A DNA stretch of 64,000 nucleotides from an uncultured bacterium (lineage in GTDB: Bacteria > DUMJ01): the NCBI GenBank assembly GCA_937958695.1, contig CALGNK010000014.1:1-64000 (forward strand), read 5' to 3'. Below the pieces are notes generated by a model, which worked only from the letters and a program-made list of their open reading frames with translations, made no database searches and was not told the origin of the DNA. The translations under genes were made by a program, and so were the position numbers. Each line of letters begins with the position of its first letter. Position 1 is the first letter of the stretch. Of this stretch, positions 35,464 through 44,519 are shown piece after piece.

Positions 35464-36603
35464 ATGGGAACAGTAAAATGTGCTTTTGTTGGTTGTGGAG
35501 GAATTGCAAATGCCCACTTGAAAGGATTAAGGATACTTTGGGAGAATGGTATAAGGACGTTCGAATTTCTAGCAGTCTGTGATATAGATATAGAACGTGC
35601 TAACAGAATGGCTGAGGGGATAGCGTTATTTCAAGGCTATAAACCAAAGATTTATACTGACGTCGATGAGATGTTAGAAAAGGAGACAGAACTTCAGGCG
35701 GTAGATATATGCACAACTCACAATGAGCATCATAAAGTAGCTATAAAGTGCCTTTCAGCTAAGAAACATATAACTATAGAGAAACCTTTAGCCCTCACTA
35801 TAAGATATGCACGTATGATTCTAGAATCTGCCAGAGAAAATGGATGTATTCTTCAGGTAGCAGAAAACTACAGAAGGGCATTATCAGAAAGGACTATAAA
35901 CTGGGTTATAAAGTCTGGTAAGATTGGGAAGCCAAAGATGCTTTTCTGGCTAGATATCTTTGATAGACCTTGGTACTGGGGCTGGAGAGACCATAAGCAT
36001 ATAGCTGGTGGAGGATGGACACTAGATGGTGGAGTCCACTTCGCAGATTTATTTAGGTACCATATAGGGGAGGTAGAAGAACTATACGCTGTCTCTAAAA
36101 CATATAATCCTATGCGATATAGAGATAGAGAAAATCCCTCTGAGTTAGTAAAGATAGATGTGGAAGATACAACTATGGCTATACTGACTTTTGAGAATGG
36201 AGTAACAGGGACATGGGTTCTTACAAATTCTGCCAAAGGAAAAGAAAAAAGGCTTAGAGCTATATATGGAGACAATGGTTCTATAGTGTGGGGAGAAGGA
36301 CTATATATAGAAGACAAATATATCCCTTTAGAAGAGTTAGAAGAGGAGTACCTAAATATCTTAGAGGAATCTGAAAGAGAAAGGTTATTTCCATTAGGAA
36401 TTAAGGATACCATAGCTATAGAGTTGAAGGAGTTTTTTGATGCAGTTTTAGGAAAGGGAGAGATAGAGACTACTGGAATAGTTGGCTTAAAGGATGAAGC
36501 TATAAGCATGGCTGTTTATGAGTCAAGTTGGATAAATGCTCCTGTAAAGATAAAAGATATAGAGGAGTGTAGGATAGAAAATTATCAAAAGACACTGATG
36601 TAA
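35464..36603 (+). CDS. Gfo/Idh/MocA family oxidoreductase
   Basis: A 379-aa NAD(P)-dependent sugar or cyclitol dehydrogenase. The Rossmann motif FVGCGGIANAHLKGL opens the protein, EKPLALT supplies the catalytic-site Lys-Pro, and GGGWTLDGGVHFADLFRYHIG contains the conserved His of the active site. The C-terminal domain carries DAVLGKGEIETTGIVGLKDEA. AGGAGG precedes the ATG. Substrate unknown; it is co-transcribed with the PK_C-like protein and rubredoxin. Confidence 0.88.
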   Translation: MGTVKCAFVGCGGIANAHLKGLRILWENGIRTFEFLAVCDIDIERANRMAEGIALFQGYKPKIYTDVDEMLEKETELQAVDICTTHNEHHKVAIKCLSAKKHITIEKPLALTIRYARMILESARENGCILQVAENYRRALSERTINWVIKSGKIGKPKMLFWLDIFDRPWYWGWRDHKHIAGGGWTLDGGVHFADLFRYHIGEVEELYAVSKTYNPMRYRDRENPSELVKIDVEDTTMAILTFENGVTGTWVLTNSAKGKEKRLRAIYGDNGSIVWGEGLYIEDKYIPLEELEEEYLNILEESERERLFPLGIKDTIAIELKEFFDAVLGKGEIETTGIVGLKDEAISMAVYESSWINAPVKIKDIEECRIENYQKTLM

Positions 36604-36615
36604 GGAGGAATAAAT

Positions 36616-36774
36616 ATGGGAAAGTGGCAATGCATAGTATGTGGGTATATCTATGACCCAAAAAAAGGAGATCCAGAAAATGGAATTCCACCAGGAACAC
36701 CATTTGAAGAATTACCAGAAGATTGGGTTTGCCCCGAGTGCGGAGCCCCTAAGGAAGATTTTGAAGAGATCTAA
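36616..36774 (+). CDS. Rubredoxin
   Basis: A 52-aa iron protein that transfers single electrons in the cytoplasm. Two Cys pairs hold the Fe: [10 protein letters not shown] near the N-terminus and [12 protein letters not shown] near the C-terminus. The core [18 protein letters not shown] is standard. ATG 36616 follows GGAGGA at 36604-36609. It is the last gene of the operon, right before a strong terminator. Rubredoxin is typical of anaerobes, where it serves oxygen- or peroxide-reducing systems; its partner here is not evident. Confidence 0.96.
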   Translation: MGKWQCIVCGYIYDPKKGDPENGIPPGTPFEELPEDWVCPECGAPKEDFEEI

Positions 36775-36783
36775 AAGGTTATA

Positions 36784-36809
36784 AAAGGGTAGACTTTTGT
36801 CTACCCTTT
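36784..36809. terminator. Bidirectional terminator
   Basis: A perfect 11-bp stem (36784-36794 with 36799-36809) and a TTTT loop. It has an A run on the left and T on the right. It serves the rubredoxin operon and overlaps the comF stop, so it can also end the minus-strand metG operon. Confidence 0.85.
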
Positions 36810-37479
36810 ATATTTCTCTAGCCAAAGTAACAACTTTTACCTCTTTTATTCCTCTATCTAAAAGAGTTTTACTGGCCTCATTTGTTGTTGCTCCTGTAGT
36901 ATATACATCATCTATCAGTAAAACCTTTTTGAACTTTAGATTTGGATCTGAAAGTAAAAATGCCCTATTTATATTATTCAATCTCTCTTCAACGTTTAGA
37001 TTAACAGATGGTTTAGTCTCTTTTATCCTTATAAGCCCTAATGACATTGGAATACCAACAATCTTACTTATCTCTAGAGCTAAGATCTCTGACTGATTAA
37101 AACCCCTAGACCTTAATCTTTCCTTTGATAGGGGAATAGGGACTATAAAGTCAGCATTCCATGCCAATTCTAATACAAATTCCCCAAGTATCTTGCCCAA
37201 GAAAACACCTACACTCTTTTTCTTTTCAAACTTAAACCTTATTATAGCTGTCCTTATGACACCATCATATAAGGCGTATGAGCAAGCCTTAGAAAAGTAA
37301 GGAGGAGAAATCTTACACTTGTAACATATCCCTTCTTTATCTATTGGACTGCCACATATCTCACATACAGGACCTTTTATAACAGAGATCTTTGATAGAC
37401 ATTCCCTACAAATAACATCTTTACTTATCTTCTTACATATGAGACATCTTGAGGGAAAAAGGAGTTCTTTAAGTAGCAT
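36808..37479 (-). CDS. comF: ComF family phosphoribosyltransferase-like protein
   Basis: A 223-aa protein of the ComF/GntX family, linked to DNA uptake in competent bacteria and otherwise of uncertain role. The N-terminal zinc-binding segment has four Cys pairs (CLICKKISKDVICRECL, CEICGSPIDKEGICYKCK). The C-terminal phosphoribosyltransferase motif is VLLIDDVYTTGATTNEAS. It is the last gene of the metG operon, overlapping tatD by 11 bases, and its stop lies in the terminator. Confidence 0.9.
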   Translation of the reverse strand: MLLKELLFPSRCLICKKISKDVICRECLSKISVIKGPVCEICGSPIDKEGICYKCKISPPYFSKACSYALYDGVIRTAIIRFKFEKKKSVGVFLGKILGEFVLELAWNADFIVPIPLSKERLRSRGFNQSEILALEISKIVGIPMSLGLIRIKETKPSVNLNVEERLNNINRAFLLSDPNLKFKKVLLIDDVYTTGATTNEASKTLLDRGIKEVKVVTLAREI

Positions 37480-38224
37480 ACCTTGGAAAGCATAGCTTAG
37501 TATTTTCTAAAATTACTCTAGATAGCTCCTCCAAATCTATTTCTTTTATCTTCGCTATCTTTTCTGCAATATATATTAGATATGCAGGTTCATTTCTCCT
37601 TCCTCTATATGGTTCTGGTGCAAGATATGGGGCATCTGTCTCTAAAAGAATCCTATCGAGTGGGCATCTTTTCACAACTTCTACAAGTTCCTTAGCATTA
37701 TGAAATGTCACAGGTCCATCAAAACCAATAAAAAATCCAATCGAGAGTGCTTCTTCTAAGTAATGTAAGCCTCCAGAATAGCAGTGAAAAACACCATTTA
37801 CTCTGTATCTCTTTAATATATCGAATGCATCCTTATATCCGTCTCTTATATGTAGGCTTACCGGCAGATCTAAGTCTTGAGCTAATAGAAGCTGTCTCTC
37901 AAAAGCTTCTATCTGTATATTTTTAGGAGATAAATTTCTATAGTAATCTAAACCTATCTCTCCTATGCCTAGGACCTTTCTATTGTCTTTTATGCTACGG
38001 ATCCAATTCAAGAATTCATCCGTGACTTCAGTAGCGGAGTGTGGGTGAATACCAAGAACTGCGTAGATATCATTATGTTGGAGAGATAAAAAGTAGGAGT
38101 ACCTACTAGATTGCACATCGTAACCTACACTGATAAAATTTAGAACCCCTACCCCCCTAGCTCTATTTAATATCTCCTCTAGGTTATTAAACTCATCAAA
38201 ATGGACGTGTGTGTCTATAAACAA
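37469..38224 (-). CDS. tatD: TatD family metal-dependent DNase
   Basis: A 251-aa TIM-barrel hydrolase; TatD-family proteins are 3'-5' exonucleases or deoxyribonucleases with two metal ions. FIDTHVHFDEF carries the HxH, GIGEIGLDYY the bridging Glu, PVSLHIRDG and FHCYSGG two more His, and LLETDAPYLAPEPYRG the catalytic Asp. The start codon is TTG. The location downstream of metG is conserved in Firmicutes (metS-yabD). It begins four bases after the MetG beta gene. Confidence 0.93.
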   Translation of the reverse strand: MFIDTHVHFDEFNNLEEILNRARGVGVLNFISVGYDVQSSRYSYFLSLQHNDIYAVLGIHPHSATEVTDEFLNWIRSIKDNRKVLGIGEIGLDYYRNLSPKNIQIEAFERQLLLAQDLDLPVSLHIRDGYKDAFDILKRYRVNGVFHCYSGGLHYLEEALSIGFFIGFDGPVTFHNAKELVEVVKRCPLDRILLETDAPYLAPEPYRGRRNEPAYLIYIAEKIAKIKEIDLEELSRVILENTKLCFPRYAT

Positions 38225-38228
38225 GAAT

Positions 38229-38555
38229 CTACTTTACCTTAGATCCAGGAGGCATCTCCTTATCTGGAGATAGAATAGAGATAACACCATCACTAGAGGC
38301 AGCAAGAATCATACCATTAGAAGTTATACCCCTAATGACAGCTGGTTTTAGATTAGCAACAATTACAACCTCTTTCCCAACGAGGTCTTCAGGCTTATAA
38401 ACTTCCGCTATACCCGCCACTAACTGTCTATATTCGCTACCTATATCAACGGTAAGCTGTAGAAGTTTTTTTGCCCCTTCAACATTCTTAGCATCCACAA
38501 TCTTGCCAATTCTTAAGTCTATCCTTTGAAATTCTTCTATAGTTATCTCTTCCAT
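38229..38555 (-). CDS. metG2: Methionyl-tRNA synthetase beta subunit (EMAPII tRNA-binding domain)
   Basis: A 108-aa OB-fold tRNA-binding protein. In most bacteria this domain is the C-terminus of MetG, where it promotes dimerisation and non-specific tRNA binding. Here it is a separate gene two bases after metG. Signature: FQRIDLRIGKIVDAKNVEGA, LVAGIAEVYKPEDLVGKEVV and LKPAVIRGITSNGMILAAS. CsaA-like chaperones are similar, but the position after metG supports the beta-subunit call. Confidence 0.9.
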   Translation of the reverse strand: MEEITIEEFQRIDLRIGKIVDAKNVEGAKKLLQLTVDIGSEYRQLVAGIAEVYKPEDLVGKEVVIVANLKPAVIRGITSNGMILAASSDGVISILSPDKEMPPGSKVK

Positions 38556-38557
38556 AG

Positions 38558-40102
38558 TTACACCTCTACTCTAGGGAATAATGGTTTTACCTCAGGTACC
38601 TTCCAGTTTGATCTTAATTTTCCCCAACCTTCCAAGGCTTCCTTTTTAAGAGAAGATTCTGGATCTAATCCAAGAGAGTTAAGGAAATATTCAGACACCT
38701 TGGGCATAAATGGATAAATCATTATTGCTATGTTTCTTATAGACTCAAAGACATTAAACATAACATTATTAAACTCTTCCCTCTTACCATCTCTTGCTAA
38801 CCCCCAAGGCGCCTTCTGGTCTATATACTTATTTACTGCCCCTATAAAATCCCAGATATCTGACAAGACCTTTGTGTACTCAAAATTTGTCATAGATTCA
38901 TCTAGATTCTTGATGATAGAATCCTTTAACCCTAACAGTTCATTTTCTACATCTCCTATGTTAGGGATAACTCCATCTCCATATCTATTTATAATTCCAA
39001 CGCTTCTAAAGAATAGATTGCCCAAGTCATTAGCCAAATCGGAGTTTACTCTATGTACAAAACTCTCATCTGAATACTCACCATCTAAACCTAGAGGGAC
39101 TTCTCTCATCAAGAAGTATCTTACCGCATCCACTGCTATATCCCAGTCAAACCCCTTATCGACTAAGCTATTAGCCATCTGAACAGGGTCTATAATATTT
39201 CCCTTACTCTTTGACATCTTCTCTTTTTTTACTGTCCAGAAACCATGGGCAAATACTTTCCTAGGGACATCTATACCTAAAGCCAAAAGTATACAGGGCC
39301 ATATACCAGCATGAAACCAGAGTATGTCTTTGCCTACTAGGTGAACTGCTGGCCAGAATGTCTCAAATCTCTCTTTATCATCTGGATAACCTGCAACAGT
39401 TAGATAATTTATAAGGGCATCAACCCAGACATATATAGAATACTCTTCGGCGAAAGGTATAGGTATTCCCCAAGTTAAGCCCTTCCTAGATATACATAAA
39501 TCCCTCATACCTTCCTTTACCCTATTTAGTAATTCTTGTCTTCTAGTCGTTGGTTGCACAAAGTCAGGATTATTCTCTATATGTTCTAGGAGTTTATTCT
39601 GATACTTTGACATCCTAAAGAAGTAATCGTCTTCCTTGTTCCAGATGACAGATCTTCCACAGTTAGGGCAATTTCCATTTACAAGTTCATCTGCCTGGTA
39701 GAATGTCTCACAGGGAACACAATACCAGCCCTCATATACTCCCTTATATATATCCCCTTGTTCGTATAGTTTATTTATGATATACTGGACAACCTTCTCG
39801 TGTCTAGCCTCTGTAGTTCTTATAAACTCATCATAAGATATATGAAGTTTCTTCCAGGTATCTTTAAATACCTGTGAGTACATATCCACATGATCTTTTG
39901 GGTCTCTGTTTTGAGCCTTTGCAGACTCTAGTATCTTCTGCCCATGTTCATCTGTTCCGGTAGAGAATAATACTTTGTATCCCCACATCCTCTTAAATCT
40001 AGCTATGACATCTGCTGTAATAGTAGTATAGGCGTGCCCTATGTGTGGAGATGCATTTACATAATATATAGGTGTAGTTACATAAAAAGTTCCTTCTTTC
40101 AT
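38558..40102 (-). CDS. metG: Methionyl-tRNA synthetase
   Basis: A 514-aa class I aminoacyl-tRNA synthetase charging tRNA-Met. The HIGH motif is PHIGHAYTT, the KMSKS motif is KEKMSKSKGNI. A zinc knuckle of the four-Cys kind is seen in CVPCETFYQADELVNGNCPNC. FFRMSKYQ and TWGIPIPF are typical of the Bacillus/Thermotoga form. It ends without the fused tRNA-binding domain, which is encoded by the next gene. It begins three bases after the DUF1292 gene. Confidence 0.96.
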   Translation of the reverse strand: MKEGTFYVTTPIYYVNASPHIGHAYTTITADVIARFKRMWGYKVLFSTGTDEHGQKILESAKAQNRDPKDHVDMYSQVFKDTWKKLHISYDEFIRTTEARHEKVVQYIINKLYEQGDIYKGVYEGWYCVPCETFYQADELVNGNCPNCGRSVIWNKEDDYFFRMSKYQNKLLEHIENNPDFVQPTTRRQELLNRVKEGMRDLCISRKGLTWGIPIPFAEEYSIYVWVDALINYLTVAGYPDDKERFETFWPAVHLVGKDILWFHAGIWPCILLALGIDVPRKVFAHGFWTVKKEKMSKSKGNIIDPVQMANSLVDKGFDWDIAVDAVRYFLMREVPLGLDGEYSDESFVHRVNSDLANDLGNLFFRSVGIINRYGDGVIPNIGDVENELLGLKDSIIKNLDESMTNFEYTKVLSDIWDFIGAVNKYIDQKAPWGLARDGKREEFNNVMFNVFESIRNIAIMIYPFMPKVSEYFLNSLGLDPESSLKKEALEGWGKLRSNWKVPEVKPLFPRVEV

Positions 40103-40105
40103 ATA

Positions 40106-40339
40106 CTAGTTTACCTCTCTGTCTTCAAGCTCAGAGGTGAGATATATCTCTACCTCCATAAATTCTTCATCTGTTAACTCTCTCAGCACTCCTCCATCTA
40201 TCCTCATAATAAAGGCGTCCACTGTTTCTCCTTGTGGTGCTAATATTATATACTCCTTATCCTTTATACTAAAAATATCTATCACTTGAAAATTATTATA
40301 GTTACCGAACTCATCCATTACCTTAATCAAATCCTCCAT
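40106..40339 (-). CDS. DUF1292 family protein
   Basis: A 77-aa acidic protein of the DUF1292 (YrzB-like) family, which is nearly restricted to Firmicutes and has no known function. The pattern DEFGNYNNFQVIDIFSIKDKEYIILAP followed by an acidic tail is typical. It heads the metG-tatD-comF transcript, with AGGAGGG before ATG. A TATAAT lies about 50 bases upstream, but no convincing -35 box. Confidence 0.8.
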   Translation of the reverse strand: MEDLIKVMDEFGNYNNFQVIDIFSIKDKEYIILAPQGETVDAFIMRIDGGVLRELTDEEFMEVEIYLTSELEDREVN

Positions 40340-40433
40340 TTATACCCTCCTTATTAGATGGAGTTGGACCCTCTTATTTGTTTGTATATTATATCATTTT
40401 AATATGTAAAGAGTCTACAGAATGTTTGAACTA

Positions 40434-41642
40434 TTAAATAAGGAAAGACATCACCGCCCCAGATACAACAGGGACACTTAGGTTATCATCTACTGGGAAA
40501 GGGAATACCTCAACAATAGAAGCTACTATAGCACCAAAAACACCTATCCACAAAGGCAGTATATTTGCTAACCATAAGAAATAAGCGGAACTGATAGATA
40601 TGGAGAGAAAGCCTATAGAGCCTTCTAGAGTCTTCTTTGCATCTGAGTTAAAGATAACCCTTTTACCATAATTCATCCCCACTATCTTTGCCATCATATC
40701 TCCAAAAACTAGAAAGCTTAAACTTGCTATTGCAATGCTCTCTTTAAATAGAAGGAAAGTCAAAAAGACACCAAGTAGAAAGGTTGTTATAGAAGAAATT
40801 CTTCGCTTCTCTTTTACCTTATACACCCTAAATCCTTTAGTTATCTCTTTATTTAGAATATCTCCAACCCTTTTATGTAAGATTCTTAAAGAGTCTGCTA
40901 TAAAGGAGGCAAAGAGAACTACCCCTATTAATGTTATCAATGCTCTTTTGCTTATAGCCATACCTAAAAAGAAAAAAGACATTCCAGCAGGACGTATAAA
41001 GATCCTCCATAGTGGGAGATTCTCACTCCTAATAGTAAACATCTTTAATCTTCTCATGTTCATAATACTTACAAGAAAGATAAAAGATATTAGACAGAGA
41101 AGAAAAACTAGCTCGCTAGACAGTTTAACTAAAAAGATTAAGGTCAAGGCAACCATAGGTAAGACTGTTACTGCTAAAAAGTTTTCATCCCAAGTTGAAC
41201 AATAGATACAAATGGTAAAAAAAGATAGGTATATTAAAGAGCTTAGAAGTTCTAAAGGAGATATATCCCTAATAGCTATTTTGGCTAAGACAAATATGAG
41301 CATTCCCGTTGCTGTGGCAACCCCTCTTCCTCCCTTAAATCCCAGATAAAATGGAGCTACATGACCCAATATTGCTGATATACCTGAAAGATAGACGATC
41401 GATTCCTGTGACTGAAAGACTTCTTTAGCTATATACATAGCAAGGAGTCCTTTTGAACAATCATAAAGTCCAGTTATTATTGCCATATGGAATCCCAACG
41501 TCCTTTTTACATTTGTAGTCCCTGGATTTCCATCCCCTAGGGTCCTAATATCTATTCCATTCTCCCACTTGGGGATAAGATACCCTGGTAGTATAGAACC
41601 TAGAAGGTAACCTATAATGATGGGGAAGAGTTTAATCATCAT
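40434..41642 (-). CDS. PlsY acyltransferase fused to CTP-dependent lipid kinase-like domain
   Basis: A 402-aa membrane protein with two enzyme-like halves. The first (about 1-200) is PlsY, the acyl-phosphate:glycerol-3-phosphate acyltransferase, with GSILPGYLI, LGDGNPGTTNVKRTLG and HVAPFYLGFKGGRGVATATG. The second (about 215-402) resembles the SEC59/DGK1 CTP-dependent dolichol/diacylglycerol kinase group: VFGDMMAKIVGMNYGKR, KKTLEGSIGFL and FPFPVDDNLSVPVVSG. PlsY alone is about 200 aa. Joined, the two could make and phosphorylate glycerolipids. It overlaps the end of the upstream GGDEF gene by 11 bases. Confidence 0.85.
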   Translation of the reverse strand: MMIKLFPIIIGYLLGSILPGYLIPKWENGIDIRTLGDGNPGTTNVKRTLGFHMAIITGLYDCSKGLLAMYIAKEVFQSQESIVYLSGISAILGHVAPFYLGFKGGRGVATATGMLIFVLAKIAIRDISPLELLSSLIYLSFFTICIYCSTWDENFLAVTVLPMVALTLIFLVKLSSELVFLLCLISFIFLVSIMNMRRLKMFTIRSENLPLWRIFIRPAGMSFFFLGMAISKRALITLIGVVLFASFIADSLRILHKRVGDILNKEITKGFRVYKVKEKRRISSITTFLLGVFLTFLLFKESIAIASLSFLVFGDMMAKIVGMNYGKRVIFNSDAKKTLEGSIGFLSISISSAYFLWLANILPLWIGVFGAIVASIVEVFPFPVDDNLSVPVVSGAVMSFLI

Positions 41643-43413
41643 TTAAGACTTTTTCTATAAATATTTTGGTTAAATCTGGGTCAAACTGGCTTCTACTGCA
41701 TCTCTTTAACTCTTCTATAGCCTCTTCTGTAGATTTAGCCTTTCTATAAGGTCTTTTGCTCCTCATAGAAATGAAGGCATCTACAATAGAAATTATTCTA
41801 GATATAAGAGGAATATTATTATCAGTTAAGCCTTGTGGATAGCCAGTCCCATCCCAGCGTTCATGATGGCAAAGTATATAGTCTGCTATACTAGCAAATT
41901 CTGGAGTCGAAAGCGCTATCCGATACCCAGCAGAGGTATGCTTTTTTATGATCTCCCACTCTTCTTGAGAAAGTCTATCTTTTTTTAAAATCTCCTTTGG
42001 CACCGTTATCATACCTATGTCATGAAGTCTAGCTGTAAGTATAAGGTCTTCCAAATCTTTACCATTTAAACCAAGGGCTTTTCCAAATTTAGTAGAAAGC
42101 AATTCTATCTCTTCTATATGTTCTAGAGATTCGTAGGTATTACTGTAAAATGCATCTATTAGAAAGTTCATAATAGATTCTCTTATCTTTCTACTCTCTG
42201 CAAGTTTTCTTTGATACATATTATCTTCTGCTTTTCTGATTATATCTTCAATGTCTTCTTCAGGTCTATACTTTATTGCATAACCTATTGAGATAGAAAG
42301 AGGGATTTTAAGAGATTTGGAAGTCTGAAAATTATCATAGATTCTTTTAGTTATATTATTTAGGGTCTCTTCAGTTACGTTTGGGAATAGGATGATAAAC
42401 TCGTCTCCTCCCCACCTAGCTATTATATCTTCCTTCCTACAGGACATTTTTAATATCTTCCCCGCTTCTACTAAGAGTCTATCCCCTTCTTCATGACCAA
42501 AGACATCATTTACTAACTTGAGCCCGTTTACATCACCCATTAGAATACCTAAGGGTAAAGACCTGGAAGTGTCTAAACGTCTTAGCTCTTCTTGAAAGAA
42601 TGTCCTATTATATAGTCCGGTAAGGATATCATGAAAGCTTAAAAATCTAAGCCTTTCTTCAAGTTCTTTCTTCTCTGTTATATCCCTTACATGTTCAACC
42701 ACCCCAATAACACTTCCATTATGATTATGGAGCGGATATACGTATAACTCTAACCAACCGCTATCCCCTTCAGGCCCAACGTATGGGACAATAGCCCTAT
42801 TCAAAGTATTATTCTCCATAGCCCATACTGTCGGACAAAAACTACATATAGAATCCCTTTTTTGATAGGCAAAGTAACATTTCTTCCCTTCAAGAGGGAC
42901 CATATGAGGATAGAGTTGATTTATCCTGTTATTTACTTTTACTATGTTTAGGTCTTTATCTAGTATGCTTAATCCGTCCTGAATGGAGTTAAACATAGAA
43001 GTAAGAAGCTCTTCTCTTCTTTTTAGTTCTAGCTCTATCTCCTTCGATTTGGTCACATCCTGAATAAAACCTTGCAGTATACTCCCTTCGCTATGATTTA
43101 CTAGAATGGCTACATCGTCAATCCAACGTATATCTCCATTTTTATTTACAATCCTGTATACATTCTTAGATATGTATTGGGGGATAGTAAGCAATTTGTA
43201 CCTATCTTCCTCGAATTTTGGTAGGTCTTGAGGGTGTATAAGCTTTGACAAATTTACCCTATTTTCATAAAAATCTTCCTTTGAATAACCAGTGATTTCT
43301 TCTACCCTCCCTAGTAGGAATAAGACCCTAGACGTTTTTTCATCTACCTCATATAGAAAACCTTCAAGATTCTCTATAAGTCGATATAGCCTCTTATAGT
43401 TATCACTTACCAA
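41632..43413 (-). CDS. PAS-PAS-GGDEF-HD-GYP cyclic-di-GMP signalling protein
   Basis: A 593-aa cytoplasmic sensor without membrane segments. PAS 1 covers about 5-120 and PAS 2 about 130-250. PAS 2 contains Cys residues in GKKCYFAYQKRDSICSFCP, a pattern that could bind metal or heme. The GGDEF domain (about 255-415) has the intact active motif RWGGDEFIILFP for cyclic-di-GMP synthesis. The HD-GYP domain (about 420-593) has ARLHDIGMITVP, IIKKHTSAGYRIA and HHERWDGTGYP, the phosphodiesterase motifs. Both activities may be present. It overlaps the PlsY-kinase gene, an unusual link of c-di-GMP with lipid synthesis. Confidence 0.92.
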   Translation of the reverse strand: MVSDNYKRLYRLIENLEGFLYEVDEKTSRVLFLLGRVEEITGYSKEDFYENRVNLSKLIHPQDLPKFEEDRYKLLTIPQYISKNVYRIVNKNGDIRWIDDVAILVNHSEGSILQGFIQDVTKSKEIELELKRREELLTSMFNSIQDGLSILDKDLNIVKVNNRINQLYPHMVPLEGKKCYFAYQKRDSICSFCPTVWAMENNTLNRAIVPYVGPEGDSGWLELYVYPLHNHNGSVIGVVEHVRDITEKKELEERLRFLSFHDILTGLYNRTFFQEELRRLDTSRSLPLGILMGDVNGLKLVNDVFGHEEGDRLLVEAGKILKMSCRKEDIIARWGGDEFIILFPNVTEETLNNITKRIYDNFQTSKSLKIPLSISIGYAIKYRPEEDIEDIIRKAEDNMYQRKLAESRKIRESIMNFLIDAFYSNTYESLEHIEEIELLSTKFGKALGLNGKDLEDLILTARLHDIGMITVPKEILKKDRLSQEEWEIIKKHTSAGYRIALSTPEFASIADYILCHHERWDGTGYPQGLTDNNIPLISRIISIVDAFISMRSKRPYRKAKSTEEAIEELKRCSRSQFDPDLTKIFIEKVLNDD

Positions 43414-43535
43414 TCAAGTCTCCTCCCTAGAAGATCTTTTTTACTATTTTACAGTATCGAAAATGTTTTTTCAAGGTTTTGTATAGGATTAAATGTTCTT
43501 GTGGTATAATGGTATAATAAGTTAAGGATTATACA

Positions 43536-44429
43536 ATGCATCATACGCATGAGGTTAATAAGAATAATCTTATAATTGCTATACTGTTGAATTTCTCCAT
43601 CACCGCTGGAGAAATAATTGGTGGTATTATCTCGGGAAGTTTATCACTCCTATCTGATGCCCTCCATAACTTTAGTGATAGTATTAGTATAGTTATTAGT
43701 TACTTGGCTTTAAAGGTCTCGAAAAGAGAAAATAACGAAAAGCTTACATTTGGCTATAAGAGAGTGGAAATTCTGTCAGCTCTTTTTAATGCTGTTATTC
43801 TTTTGGCAGTATCAGCATTCCTATTTAAAGAGGCGTTTATAAAACTCAAGAACCCAGAGCCTATTAATAGTTCTCTAATGATAATAGTAGCAATAATAGG
43901 CCTTATAGCTAACCTTATCTCAGTTTTGATACTAAGAGAAGACTCCCATAAGAGCCTTAATGTTAGGTCCGCATATATACATCTATTATCAGATACGCTT
44001 TCGTCTATAGGCGTTGTTGTTGGTGGATTTTTGATACATTTCTATAAGTTCTATTATATTGACCCAATTTTAACTTTCATTATAGGTGTATATATAATTA
44101 GAGAAACTCTTGCCATAATTAGTGAAACGGTAGAGATACTGATGCAGGCAGTTCCAAGAGGTATAGATTTGAAAAAGATAAAAGAAGAGATAGAATCTCT
44201 AAATGAGATAAAAGACCTGCACCATGTTCATATATGGAGACTTAATGATTCAAACATACACTTCGAAGCTCATATAAATCTAAAGGAGAATCTTACTGCA
44301 ACTGAGATAGTCCCATTGTATAGTAGAATAGAAGAGATATTAAAAGATTACGGGATAACACACTCTACTATTCAGATAGAATACGAGTGTTGTAGTGGGG
44401 TAGGACTAATTAAAAAGACAAGTCCATAA
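43536..44429 (+). CDS. Cation diffusion facilitator (zinc/cobalt efflux)
   Basis: A 297-aa CDF transporter exchanging Zn2+ (or Co2+/Cd2+) for protons. Six helices; site A is formed by LLSDALHNFSDS on helix 2 and YIHLLSDTLSS on helix 5, matching CzcD. The N-terminal MHHTHEVNK has His residues, and the C-terminal cytoplasmic domain has HHVHIWRL and HFEAHINL, which bind zinc. A double TATAAT (about 43501 and 43509) lies upstream but no clear -35. The binding site AAGGA is weak. Confidence 0.93.
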   Translation: MHHTHEVNKNNLIIAILLNFSITAGEIIGGIISGSLSLLSDALHNFSDSISIVISYLALKVSKRENNEKLTFGYKRVEILSALFNAVILLAVSAFLFKEAFIKLKNPEPINSSLMIIVAIIGLIANLISVLILREDSHKSLNVRSAYIHLLSDTLSSIGVVVGGFLIHFYKFYYIDPILTFIIGVYIIRETLAIISETVEILMQAVPRGIDLKKIKEEIESLNEIKDLHHVHIWRLNDSNIHFEAHINLKENLTATEIVPLYSRIEEILKDYGITHSTIQIEYECCSGVGLIKKTSP

Positions 44430-44452
44430 AGATTTGTCAATTTGTATCTGTC

Positions 44453-44481
44453 TTGAGTATTACTTTATAAAAAAGTATAAT
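44453..44481 (+). promoter_or_regulatory. Sigma-A type promoter
   Basis: TTGAGT at 44453-44458, a 17-base spacer and TATAAT at 44476-44481, 38 bases before the start of the DUF7309-like gene, which could extend into the MacAB cluster. Confidence 0.7.
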
Positions 44482-44519
44482 CTATTTAAGAATTTAAAAA
44501 CTAAGGAGGTCTTTATACT

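Noticed and set aside
35868-36509. A 213-codon minus-strand open frame opposite the Gfo/Idh gene
   Set aside because: Shadow of a clear oxidoreductase gene; Ser-rich sequence with no recognisable domain.
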